The notes below the pieces were generated by a model. That model had not been told where the DNA came from. It did not search any database and saw nothing but the letters and a program-made list of their open reading frames with translations. A DNA stretch of 64,000 nucleotides from Chrysaora quinquecirrha (taxonomy: Eukaryota; Cnidaria; Scyphozoa; Semaeostomeae; Pelagiidae), in assembly GCA_014526335.1 (NCBI GenBank), contig JACTAT010000060.1, positions 912,319 through 976,318 on the forward strand. Reading direction: 5' to 3'. The translations under genes and the position numbers were made by a program. Positions 26,601 through 40,253 of this stretch are shown piece by piece (the first letter of the stretch is position 1; each line of letters opens with the position of its first letter).

Positions 26601-29600
26601 CCTCGGCCTTTGGCTGTAAATGGGGTGATGCAATACTTTTTTCCTTGCAGGAGCATTTTGGAAAAAGATTCAACACAAGATACAAAACGCAGTAAGCACC
26701 GGACCGGAACCATATCGTTTGGGCGAAGGAAAAACAAAAACCCGGACCTGGAACAGAAAGCATTCTCTGAAGACAACCGGAGTATTCATTCTCTTGAAAT
26801 GATGCGGATTGGGTATGATTTTGATAGCCAAAGCTGCAGTTCCACAAGGATCACACCTGCTACTAGCCCACTCCTGTTGACAAAGTTCAACTTAGGTAAG
26901 AAATATAAAGCACCGGATCCACCAAACTGGCGACAAAATAGAACCGAATGCGGGTCTTCAAGTCGTAGTGAGTGTAGCGTAAGCGAGAAAAGCTTTGGTT
27001 GTGTCCCAGATCCAGTTTCAGTTCCCGATCAGCCGGATGAAACTGGATGTGGACTACAAGCCACAAATGAAGGATGTTACGGCAACTTTCCTTTGTCGAA
27101 AGCTCTAGTGTCGAAACCCGCAAAACCATTACGAGAAAGCTTGGGTAATTCGGATAAATCCGTGCCTGCCTCGCAATCAACGACAAACGAAGCGACAAGC
27201 GATATTCAAGACGAAGTTTTTGCTGAGAATAGCTACGACAATTACCCTTTCTCAAAACAGAACCTTGAGATACCGAAGAAACCTCCTCGTAGTGAAAGTG
27301 ATAGCGAGTCAATGAAGATGAAAGCACGACCGAACAAGCCACGAAGATCTAGCAAAGAACCGGAAATTTTAACGAAACCAGAGCCATATTCCTCGCAAAG
27401 AATTCATCGAAAAATTATCGGTCACAAACTCGATCTTGATGCAAGATTTTCTCCGACTTTGTCAAACAGTGAAGACGAGTCGAGATGTGAGAAAATCAAT
27501 ATCAAATTCCGTACGATAATGTAACGACAGATGACGATAACTCGAGCATTCACGATAATGTTGATGCCAATTTTGGGCGACGGCACGAAAATCTATCGAG
27601 ATCCGAAGAGCTCCTCGGATCTTATAACGACGCCGTATATCGCCGACCTGGGTCTTCTGTCAGTGAGGGAAACCACAGAGAGCACATTTACGATAGAGTT
27701 GCCGGAAATTCGCCGAATGTTCTTCGCTATTCTATTGATAGCTACGACAAGTTACTAGAGATCCACAGGGACACAGTGCAACAAATTTCTTCCGCTACTT
27801 GTTTTAAATGTGACTGTACCGAGCTTGAAAAAACAGATTGGAACGATTTTAAAATTCGCGGGAAAATGATGAATTTCGGAGTCGGAAGTTACGTCACTTT
27901 ACCAGTCTCGTTGGAAAAAAACCAAAATGGAAGTGAGGTTGCGTATTCGGCGTGGGTAAGTGTGCATTTGTTTTTTATTTTCATTAATCACATTAACCGA
28001 AATGTTTGAAGAAATTACTACTTGAGGAAATGACATAATTGACTGTTTTTGTCAACCTATCCGTGCAGTAATTCACTTCTTTGGATTTTGTGCTTAACGT
28101 AGGTCGGGTTTCCTGATACAAAACATGGCTTACATTTCTCTGTCCGTTGCGCATTCATTTTGGGCTATGCCAGTTTCCTACCTTTGTTGGTCGATATATA
28201 TGTTTTGCTGCTTTTTCTCTACTGCTTATGCATTGGATAGGAGTCCGTAGTAGTAGCCCTTGTGATATTTGGCTTTCGCATCATCCTTGATGCATTATCC
28301 GTTGATATTATCTATCAGCTATTGATACCTTAGAACTCTTTTGATACCTTTGGGAACGAGTTGGTCGGGTTATAAATTTGATTCTTATTTTGCTGTGTTC
28401 TTATTTTGAAGCTTCGGCAGTCATTCGATTTCTTACAAGGCAACTCAGAATTAGAAACCTTGGATGTCCCATTATGCGAACTGTCATCCCACGAGAACCT
28501 TCTTCACATTTGCAAAGACATCCAAAGAAACAAAACCGGACAAAATGAAACCGAAGCTGCGGTGCCACAAGATATTCAAGTCAAAAGAATGCTGATTTCA
28601 AAGCAAACGCCAAAGACAAGCTTGTCCAAGTATCTCTCCTCTACACTCGATAAACACGAGAAAGATCCTGAAAGTTATGAAAAAGAGGCCTGCTTGATTC
28701 TCCTTCAGATTTTCAAAGGGCTACGTCATATTCTAAATCGAGGTTACTGTATAGAAGACTTTGGTTGCGACTTGGTTTTGTTGACTGAAAATACAGTGGG
28801 GAAAAACAATAATAATGATAAAGAAAGTAAAGGCTGCCCAACTGCTTTATGTCTTGCGCTTCCTGGTTTATTGAAGAAACCTGTAGAGGTCACAGATCAA
28901 TCTGAAGAGGTCAAAAGTCTAAGTTCAGAGGTCAAAAGTCAAGCAGTGCAGGTTAAAAGTCAAAGTTCTTTTGAGGCCAAAGGTTCGGAAGCGAAAAGCC
29001 ATCTCAGTTCTGAAAGTGATTTGAAAGATTGGCTATTGCCATCATCTTCAGAGTGCAAAGAACAATCTGACGTAGCCAATGACATGGAAGTCAAAGTGCA
29101 AGGGTCATTCGATGGACCCGATGGACTGTATAATGAACCAGATAATGAACCAGACTCAATAGAAAGCAAGAAAATGGAGAAATTTGGTATCAATACATCT
29201 TCGTTAGGCCTTCTCCCTGTTCAGTGTCACAAAGATTTCATTGTTTTGATCTTCGAGCTATTTCACTCTTCACAAAATTTCGATACAAATTCTGCAGACT
29301 GCCTGAAAGATTTTGTTTCTAAAGAACTTCCGGTAAAGTCCATATATAGTAAAAGAATGCAGTTCATTATCAGCAAACTAGCCAATGAACAAGTAGATAG
29401 CGTTACCATTTCGGACTTGGTAAAGTACATGGAACTAATCACATTTTGTCCGCCGCTGGCGGAGAATGTAGATGAACAGGAAACTGAACTGCTAATACGC
29501 AAGTGGCGGAATCGCCGTTGTGTGGATATAGTGACGGATATATTGAAAAAATATTCGTTAGTCGCACTGGCGAATGGATTGGCGTCTGGCGGAAATGACA

Positions 29601-29692
29601 AAATGGGTTTGACACGTGATTGCACGCTAGAATGCCAATTTCTGGCAAATACGTCGATTGCTGATATCAGAGACATATTCCCGACATTGTGA
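5622..29692 (+). CDS. PEAK1/PRAG1-family pseudokinase scaffold, very large (about 2,770 aa)
   Basis: Proposed exons: 5622-7862, 7921-9375, 11549-12500, 18053-18291, 18796-19579, 21562-21664 (interrupted by Copia), 26651-27486, 27531-27955, 28412-29692. All junction phases agree and the total is a multiple of three. Known family members are pseudokinase adaptors for Shc/Grb2/Src-type signalling at the cytoskeleton. Evidence: the N-terminus MATCAGFSQHPW with C-x2-CF matches the Cys-containing head of PRAG1/PEAK1. The C-terminal exons carry a kinase-like fold with ESYEKEACLILLQIFKGL before a ruined catalytic loop. The middle is disordered, with internal repeats and S/T-x-I-P motifs, plus tyrosine motifs such as AHFYDDID and EHIYDRV. 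Met15 at 5664 (AAAGATGG context) is the better start; Met1 lies in a tandem repeat. Vertebrate homologues are clearly shorter. Two junctions (7863, 27487) need a micro-intron or an indel to stay open. Confidence 0.75.
5664..9375 (+). CDS. N-terminal exon block of the PEAK/PRAG protein
   Basis: Encodes the Cys-rich head, then three kinds of internal repeat. (1) About five units near 5850-6360 built on C-Y-x-E-Q-K-R-V-D-F-V-V-D-E. (2) A run of SSIP words at 6416-6515. (3) About six units at 6720-7205 of the form S/T-G-I-P-R-V-S-K-K-P-V-Q-C-N. A further run of SSGSVQV repeats lies at 8850-8970. Composition is Ser/Lys/Asn-rich with no folded domain visible. The block ends at donor GTAAGT (9376) in phase 0 and joins 11549 (FLDKSRIWSNSSPFD). 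S-x-I-P followed by basic residues is the known EB1-binding signature, so microtubule plus-end binding is an inference. Confidence 0.75.
7857..7989 (+). repeat. 60-nt tandem duplication inside coding sequence; candidate 58-nt micro-intron
   Basis: GTAATTAGAG...GATTCAG occurs at 7863-7920 (58 nt) and 7927-7986 (60 nt). The first copy has GGGC where the second has GTAGCC, a 2-nt loss that makes the frame stop (TAA at 7896). Removing 7863-7920 as a GT-AG intron (donor GTAATT, CACTAAC branch-like word, acceptor TTCAG) restores the frame exactly in phase 0. Either reading fits. Confidence 0.7.
9430..11160. repeat. Degenerate minisatellite (AAACATTGTTTGATAAACATTTGAGAT type)
   Basis: Many imperfect units of roughly 30-40 bp fill the intron between 9376 and 11548. 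A mariner-type element splits them at 10079-10695. The words resemble the ends of the family A inverted repeats (CAAACATTG, CAAACATTTGA). From 11161 to 11548 I see only ordinary AT-rich intron. Confidence 0.7.
10079..10695. mobile_element. Non-autonomous mariner-type element, complete (617 bp)
   Basis: Terminal inverted repeats of about 43 bp begin CAGGGTGGCCCAAAAAAAAG at both ends, and each end is flanked by TA, the target duplication of the Tc1/mariner superfamily. The interior has no transposase frame. A truncated copy in the opposite orientation lies at 39290-39769. It sits inside a minisatellite in a PEAK/PRAG intron. Confidence 0.85.
12925..13110 (-). repeat. tRNA-derived SINE-like repeat, family 2
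   Basis: Read on the minus strand it has an A-box-like region and a B-box-like GGTTTCGAGCCC (complement 13037-13048). It shares TGAGCTCCTGACACC and GTCAGCTGGATTA with 2640-2830. It lies in the 5.5-kb PEAK/PRAG intron 12501-18052. Confidence 0.6.
13111..15300. other. Intron interior with no recognised gene
   Basis: Only short spurious frames are found. A G/C-rich patch at 14390-14560 holds a TTCGAACCCACG word on the plus strand, which could be the B box of a decayed minus-strand SINE. I could not find a matching A box. Confidence 0.5.
15320..15870. repeat. 28-bp minisatellite with an inverted second arm
   Basis: Units of ATTAGCATCTTCATTTCATACTGTATTC type run forward from about 15330 to 15740. 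The reverse complement (GAAGATGCTAATGAATACAG) then continues to about 15870, so the array can fold back on itself. The same unit occurs at 47640-48240 and 51640-52800. Confidence 0.85.
15985..16455 (+). repeat. Nested direct repeats
   Basis: A unit of about 118 bp (GACGGACAAGG...GTGGTTTTCGTGAGG) is present twice in tandem at roughly 16109-16325. It is bracketed by two copies of CAGTCTCTCCCGTCAGAT / CCAAATAAATCAA...TTCTCTCTTGTCTAT at about 15980-16070 and 16365-16455. Confidence 0.75.
16780..17140. repeat. CCACCACATCAAGCATAA repeat with inverted counterpart
   Basis: Direct units at about 16970, 17036 and 17101 carry CCACCACATCAAGCATAATA. The reverse complement (TTATGCTTGATGTGGTGG) lies at 16875-16895, so this is a short fold-back cluster. 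From 17141 to 18052 I see no gene; short frames there have no family resemblance. Confidence 0.6.
19750..20035 (+). repeat. Tandem duplication of about 142 bp
   Basis: Two units share TATCGAAGTATG, CGATTGC, TTCCCGG, ATAGATCC, GTTGAAATATGAATTA and TTATATCGGATGGTCCCAACTG, starting near 19752 and 19895. They lie in the PEAK/PRAG intron 19580-21561. Confidence 0.75.
20250..20628. mobile_element. MITE-like element, family C
   Basis: Left end TACACGTTTTTTTTATAAGA and right end TCTTATAAAGAAAAACGTGTA form inverted repeats of about 25 bp with TA at the outer edges. The AAGAAAGT word recurs inside. Related elements are at 32875-33268 and 51691-52049. Confidence 0.7.
20640..21056. mobile_element. Partial MITE-like element related to family C
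   Basis: The interior (CATTCATTTG, CAGTTAAAATTAAG, CCAAAAATAAG) parallels the element at 32875-33268. The right end GTTGCTTATAAAATAAAAAC resembles the family C terminus. The left end is unclear, possibly disturbed by the neighbouring element. Confidence 0.45.
21562..21664 (+). CDS. PEAK/PRAG exon abutting the Copia insertion
   Basis: Acceptor TATAG (21561) opens a Lys-rich exon (AAKDEANEDIKD ... RFAKLIRKLF) in phase with 19579. No normal donor precedes the 5' LTR, which begins at 21664. Without the element the frame would run into a CTGA microsatellite and stop. The only phase-correct GT for joining to 26651 is the LTR's own TG-TTG start (GT at 21665). The exon may therefore be broken, or spliced from inside the LTR. 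Confidence 0.5.
21664..21874 (+). repeat. 5' LTR of the Copia element
   Basis: Starts TGTTGAAAATACACTCAATG and ends GCGCAAAATATCAACA. It matches 25894-26105. Confidence 0.95.
21875..21890 (+). promoter_or_regulatory. Primer-binding site (initiator Met-tRNA, internal half)
   Basis: GGTTATGGGCCCAGCG directly follows the LTR. It is complementary to the anticodon stem-loop of eukaryotic initiator tRNA-Met, the internal half-tRNA primer known from Drosophila copia and its relatives. Confidence 0.85.
21973..22587 (+). CDS. Copia Gag (capsid) protein
   Basis: ATG at 21973 (AACATGGCG) starts MASEIKINIVPLKGSNYPTW. The W-x12-LW pattern and long helical body are typical of Copia Gag (UBN2-like/Retrotran_gag). 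Residues QHHIKAMTEVFEELS and VVHLLASLPASYD are family hallmarks. The frame ends at TGA 22585-22587 just before the zinc knuckle, which lies in the next frame. In many copia elements gag and pol are one frame; here there is a -1 offset. Gag packages the RNA into virus-like particles. Confidence 0.9.
   Translation: MASEIKINIVPLKGSNYPTWKVQCRMALMRDGLWGIVDGTEAEPLQTEVEKHAKYVTKKNRALATIVLSVEPTLLYLLGDPQDPVIVWKKLADQFQKKTWANKLALRRKLYSLRLTENQSVQHHIKAMTEVFEELSIVGDPIKEEDRVVHLLASLPASYDVLVTALEANEDVPKMEIVTERLLREELKLKEKKPAEQMLVMRRR
22587..25874 (+). CDS. Copia Pol: zinc knuckle, protease, integrase, reverse transcriptase, RNase H
   Basis: A 1,095-codon frame without interruption. In order: CCHC knuckle CNHCGKIGHIKRNC (about residues 12-25); aspartic protease WIIDSGATSHMC (about 83-94); integrase zinc region ending CEPCINGKHH; integrase core with HSDVCG, DNGGEY and PEQNGVAERFN; reverse transcriptase (RVT_2) with HQMDITTAFLNG and the catalytic YVDD; RNase H with YSDADWAGD, STAEAEYIAL and EDNQSAI. 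Key acidic residues are present throughout. The ATG at 22587 overlaps the gag stop as TGATG. The pol frame is open upstream of that ATG (reading GDAKALMSK), so either frameshifting or re-initiation could produce it. Confidence 0.95.
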   Translation: MSKQARKKGPRCNHCGKIGHIKRNCYELQNKKEESGFKKKPHKAYTTVERSQRNERDSDSDVVGLVANEAALSSTHNNKKYGWIIDSGATSHMCHESDAFIECVKLTKPQEISLGDGTVVKATGKGTVLLDILIGQDQIQKCKLNDVLFIPELSYNLVSVSRITKLGKSIKFVASECIILDENQKTIATAKQMGSLYYLNVVHRSEAVHVAAKDANETMWHRRYGHVGFRNLEILAANEMVDGFDYQKSSASKFCEPCINGKHHRSQFPAESGKRATEILELVHSDVCGKLETKSLSGAEYFVTFIDDKSRHVWIYMLKQKSEVFAKFLEWKVMVEKATGKSVKTLRTDNGGEYTSKEFQNYLKNNGISHQLTVPKTPEQNGVAERFNRTLVEMVRAMLSDSGLEKKFWAEALSTAGYLRNRSVTTAVNGMTPHEAFTGEKPSVQHLKVFGCDAYIHVPKDERKKLDAKAKKCTLLGYGTETKGYRLYNHESCRVFYSRDVIFNELKEAKQSEEVVENEMTESGKHTVELEIKNEEEMIEETVQNQANSTEESLRRSERLRRPTDFYGVRVNIADGEPREPRTVTEARASPQHKEWENAMDSEMKSLKQNDVWDLVELPSGKSTVGSKWVFKTKSDAEGRVERYKARLVAQGFTQRYGHDYDETFCPVVRFESVRTVIALAAKHGLKLHQMDITTAFLNGELKECIYMKQPEGFAVSGKEKLVCKLKKSLYGLKQSPRCWNEALDKHLKTMGFQQATSDPCIYTASGGEIFLIAVYVDDIILAGKSHERMKEVKRAIADKFAVRDMGELHHFLGVKIVQNKDSGDIWIGQEAYTRELLKKFKMEESKPMSTPVEIGSNLVKASNEDDLFDEETYQSAVGSLLYLSTRTRPDIAYSVSSAARFSAKPTKEHWTAVKRIFRYLNGTVNLGLVYSKDKEQECQGYSDADWAGDLGDRKSTSGYIFKLSGGAISWRSKKQSCVALSTAEAEYIALASAAQESVWLQELLTSLKETKIKPTTIYEDNQSAICLAKNPQYHGRAKHIDIKYHFVRERVAAGDIKLEFCKSQDMIADIFTKGLSSPQFTKLREMLGMKSSFG
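25881..25893 (+). promoter_or_regulatory. Polypurine tract of the Copia element
   Basis: GAGTGAGGAGGAG sits immediately before the 3' LTR, where plus-strand DNA synthesis is primed. The run has one interrupting T. Confidence 0.75.
25894..26105 (+). repeat. 3' LTR of the Copia element
   Basis: 212 bp, TG...CA. It differs from the 5' LTR by a few single-base changes and T-run length changes. Confidence 0.95.
26111..26265. repeat. (CTGA)n microsatellite beside the 3' LTR
   Basis: About 38 tetranucleotide units, nearly pure, starting right after the target-site flank. It gives a false VSQSVSQ frame on the minus strand. From 26266 to 26650 the intron shows nothing notable. Confidence 0.95.
26651..27955 (+). 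CDS. PEAK/PRAG exon(s) before the pseudokinase C-lobe, with frame change at 27487
   Basis: Acceptor TTGCAG (26650) opens SILEKDSTQDTKRSK. A Ser/Pro-rich stretch follows with YDNYPFSK and KPPRSESD. After 27530 come EHIYDRVAGN, CFKCDC and the start of the kinase-like N-lobe (WNDFKIRG ... SYVTLPVSL), ending at donor GTAAGT (27956). The reading frame moves from frame 0 to frame 2 near 27487-27530. A 44-nt GT-AG intron (27487-27530, donor GTGAGA) fixes it, as would one extra A in the AAAA run at 27492-27495. Confidence 0.7.
28412..29692 (+). CDS. Pseudokinase domain exon of the PEAK/PRAG protein
   Basis: 427 codons to TGA. The segment from LISKQTPKTSLSKYL through DPESYEKEACLILLQIF to GLRHIL follows PRAG1/PEAK1 closely. 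Where a kinase has HRDxxxxN this reads CIEDFGCDLVLL, so catalytic H, R and N are lost. A recognisable DFG and the beta-3 lysine are also missing. An acidic insert with repeated SEEVKSLSSEVKSQ words (about 28900-29170) follows. Then the C-lobe alpha-F-like KDFIVLIFELFH and a helical tail that may form the family's dimerisation bundle. No catalysis is expected. Confidence 0.8.
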   Translation, partial: LRQSFDFLQGNSELETLDVPLCELSSHENLLHICKDIQRNKTGQNETEAAVPQDIQVKRMLISKQTPKTSLSKYLSSTLDKHEKDPESYEKEACLILLQIFKGLRHILNRGYCIEDFGCDLVLLTENTVGKNNNNDKESKGCPTALCLALPGLLKKPVEVTDQSEEVKSLSSEVKSQAVQVKSQSSFEAKGSEAKSHLSSESDLKDWLLPSSSECKEQSDVANDMEVKVQGSFDGPDGLYNEPDNEPDSIESKKMEKFGINTSSLGLLPVQCHKDFIVLIFELFHSSQNFDTNSADCLKDFVSKELPVKSIYSKRMQFIISKLANEQVDSVTISDLVKYMELITFCPPLAENVDEQETELLIRKWRNRRCVDIVTDILKKYSLVALANGLASGGNDKMGLTRDCTLECQFLANTSIADIRDIFPTL

Positions 29693-29886
29693 GGTATTTA
29701 TTGAAACATTTAAGGACAATATTCGATAGTATTGACCGTATTGATATTATTCATAATATTTCAACGTATCTTAACATGATGTTGCTTCCTAGGATTCATT
29801 TAATATTAAGGATAAGAAACACTGGTATTGTTCATATTGTTCAGAATTTGCTAGCAATTGTTTAATATTAGGAGGCGATATTCAGA

Positions 29887-29892
29887 AATAAA
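29887..29892 (+). terminator. Candidate poly(A) signal for the PEAK/PRAG gene
   Basis: AATAAA about 195 nt after the stop codon. It is the first canonical signal downstream. Confidence 0.5.
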
Positions 29893-31690
29893 CTTTGGCA
29901 TTATACAATAACTTACTTTGAACCGGACAAAGTAATGATATCAATGATATTGCAAATAGCATGATAATATTCAATAGTTGTTGAAAATTTTCAATATTTG
30001 TTGATAGCACATTCGTTTGTTCATAATATTCCATGTTTGATATCAAGGGGTAATGTTTCGCAATATTATCCCAAATATATTGTCCATACTTCTTTGTTTT
30101 TTTCCCAAACGTTGCTTTGCTGTGGATATACAGTAAGATAATTGAAAATAATAGTTTGATAATATTCAGTTATAGTTCGATTGATATTGGCGGTAATTGA
30201 CAATATCAACCTCAAAGTACTGTAATGGTATCAGATTGTAAAACAGATGATAAAATCAAATAACAGCTAAATCCTTTATTCGTTATTGCATGGTCGCTAT
30301 ATATGATATTCTGCAATATCAAGACACAGTATATCGAATATTTAGATTGTGGATATGTTTCCTGACATCATTTTCTGTATCAGAAAGATATCTTAACTGA
30401 TACACAGAATATCGGCTTTAATATTTTACCAACAATATTGGCCTTAAAATATTTTAAGATCCACAAAATGGTACAAATAGACCTTTGTTAACCTTGCCAA
30501 ATTATTAACCAATATTGCCCTCGTTAAAGAGGCCATACTTACTCAGTATAAAATATTATTCCTAGAAATATTTATGTACATAATCTTGACTTTCAAAGCC
30601 ATTCCTCTATTGATTGTTATTCAAAAATGACAGCTTATAATTTGCTATCGAAAAATTACGTGTAAAACTTGAGATGATACTAATATTGAGAAGTTATCGG
30701 GAAAAACCAAAATGTCTCTTTCATTCCGATGGCCTTTAGTATCTGAACATCCTTTATCAGCTTTTTTATACTCATTTCGTTTGATTACTTATTCATTTTA
30801 ATATTTCATTTTTTATTTGTTCATTTATTCATTCCATTCTGTATTTGTAAATGTCTTTATTTTGCAATTCATTAATTTACTGTGTTTTGGATCAGTTATT
30901 ACAGCAGTTGTCAAGATTTCATTTTTATAAAGGTGGGAGGGACACATTTTTACCTGACAATTAAATTGCATTGTTTATCTTCTCGTTGTTGTTGTTTACA
31001 GCAACAAAGGTGTCTTCAAAAATTTTATGGACGCTGTCTTGTTGTGCAGCTGCTGAAGAAAAAGTAAGCGAGTACGTATTCTGAAATATTATATTTTCCA
31101 GTTTATTCCAGATCATGAACCTTGGCCTAAAGGTCGAAGATGAACTCTGAATGAACTCTGAACCGCTGAGCAAAAAGCCGCAAGTTACGTATTTGAATGA
31201 TTTGACCTCGGACCCTTTGTTTAGGCCTAGGCCATTTTTTTAGGCCTAGCCATGAGTCTTGGCTGGCCTTAGTACTAGTAGATAGTCCGGGCGTCTCTAG
31301 CTTTGATTTCATGAATTTGTTATATTCTAGAGCATGGAACTTTTTTAGAGAACCGCCAGGGGGCTTTTAGGGGTCGAGATGGTGTTGTGTTGTCCAAGTC
31401 CAACTCCCTGGACTGACCCTTCTTACCTGACCTTGTTTTCCAAACAATAGGAGCTATTGTTTTAGCCAACATTGCGTGTTGTCCAACCAACAAGTCCAAC
31501 ATAAGCACATAACCTGACCTTTGGCAGTTGCTTCTTGCTTCAAAATTTTTGTAAAGCTGTTGATCATTTGTTGTAATTATAGGGGTAGTTACTGTTGTTG
31601 TACAACTTTTTGAAAATTTGGAAGTGTGGAGTGGACAGTACAGTTATGAAACTTTTGCAGCCACCTTGCAACTTAAGCACAGTTGCCAAG
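29893..31690. other. Intergenic, AT-rich with many AATATT words
   Basis: 29700-30600 is filled with short ATATTG/CAATATT words and no clear unit length. From 30700 to 31690 I see no gene, only short frames without family resemblance. Confidence 0.5.
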
Positions 31691-31724
31691 AATTGCTGAC
31701 AACTCTTGTTCCATAGTCATAGTA

Positions 31725-31920
31725 AAATTTTTGTGCAATTTCCATGTAATTGTTGTGCAATTTTTATGCAATTGTTGTTCAGTCTCCGTGCAATTGTTGT
31801 GAAGTCTCCGTGCAATTGTTGTGCAATCCATAATTTCTAAACAATTGTTTAACAACTTCTGTGCAATTGTTGCTCAGTTTTTAGCAATTGTTGCAATTGT
31901 TGTACAACTGTTAAATACTT
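31725..31920 (+). repeat. GTGCAATTGTTGT minisatellite
   Basis: Units of about 22 bp (CTCCGTGCAATTGTTGTGAAGT type) repeat to just upstream of the CDF start codon, so the array lies in the likely 5' leader or promoter of that gene. Confidence 0.7.
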
Positions 31921-31946
31921 TTATTGCATTTTAGGGTTAATAGAGC

Positions 31947-39013
<7,067 letters not shown>

Positions 39014-39289
39014 ATTTATTCAGAAATTTGAAGAAATTCCAAACTTTTTAGTGAAAGTATGCTAATTTATGCCTAACATATGCTAATTTATGCCTAACAT
39101 ATGCTAATTTATGCCTAAAATACTAATTTATGCGTAAATTATGCTGATTAATGCCTTTTCTGCTAATTCATGCTTACACTGTGCTAACTTATAGTTTTAG
39201 TTTTATTTTGCTATTATAACCTACTCTTTGCCCTAATCAGGTTTACTGCTAATCGATCTTTAATTTGTAATTGTGTAAAATATGTAATT

Positions 39290-39769
39290 ATGATATGGGT
39301 TAGTATCTCTGAATAAATTGACTTTAAAACTTTACAATCCAAAACGTACTGTAACAAAATATGCAACTTTATACCCTTACGTAATCCTTACGCAACAAAA
39401 CAGAAAATCAATAACTCATTCTTTCAGTCAAATGATATTCAAAATGTCCTCAATCCTGCTCAAAACACTTCACTAATATGACTGACCATACATTAACGGT
39501 CGTGACAATTTTACTCTGGGATCATGATTCTTCTTCACGCACGATTGCAGTACAGTACGCAATGATGGAATGTAAACAGCAGATTTTGCGACATCATAAA
39601 TTTAATGTCCCATTGCGCCGAGATAGAAGCTCTTATCGCCAACATATTTCTACACGATAGCGCACTTGACTTGAATATTACCTGGTATAAATTTGATAAA
39701 ATTCCTCCTTGAGAAAATTTACACAGAAATTATTTACCTAAGGGGGTCCCTTTTTTTTGGGCCACCCTG
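39290..39769. mobile_element. Mariner-type non-autonomous element, truncated, inverted copy
   Basis: Reverse complement of about 10079-10555. The right end has the full terminal repeat GGGCCACCCTG followed by TA, and the left end is cut. The AATAAA at 39312-39317 lies inside this insertion and could serve as a poly(A) signal for the CDF gene. Confidence 0.8.
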
Positions 39770-39834
39770 TAATTATAATATCTTACAATTACTCTTCCGT
39801 CTAATATACATTTGTAAAGGCCAATATTTATGAT

Positions 39835-40200
39835 GAATGGTGAACACTAGGGTAAATTACCCCGCAAGTGGCATAACACAATCAATGGGATTAGAACCTG
39901 GACTGCATACCCAGAGGGCCAACAACTTTTCCACAGATGTATAAATCTCATTGAAATCGCCGAAAAAACTTGCAAGTCAAACAGCCCAAGGCTCTCCTCC
40001 TTTTTGACTTGCTTGCTTCGGCAGTGTTGAGTCTTCTTATGCACCATACATATTTAAATATATTGTCACGAATGGCGAAGACTGGGAAAAATTTTTCCAC
40101 ACATGGAGCGCCACAATAGATGGGACTCGAACCTTGACTGCATCATCAGAGAGCCAACGACATTTTTACTGAGTTATAGACCTCAATGAAATCACCAACA
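39835..40200 (-). repeat. Two family 1 SINE-like copies, minus strand
   Basis: GATTAGAACCTGGACTGCAT (39889) and GACTCGAACCTTGACTGCAT (40123) are complements of the B-box region. The rest of the family body surrounds each. They separate the CDF gene from its duplicated exons. Confidence 0.7.
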
Positions 40201-40253
40201 TTTCAATGGCATTTTTGTAAAGGCCTAATCTTGTCATTATATTATTTTTGCAG

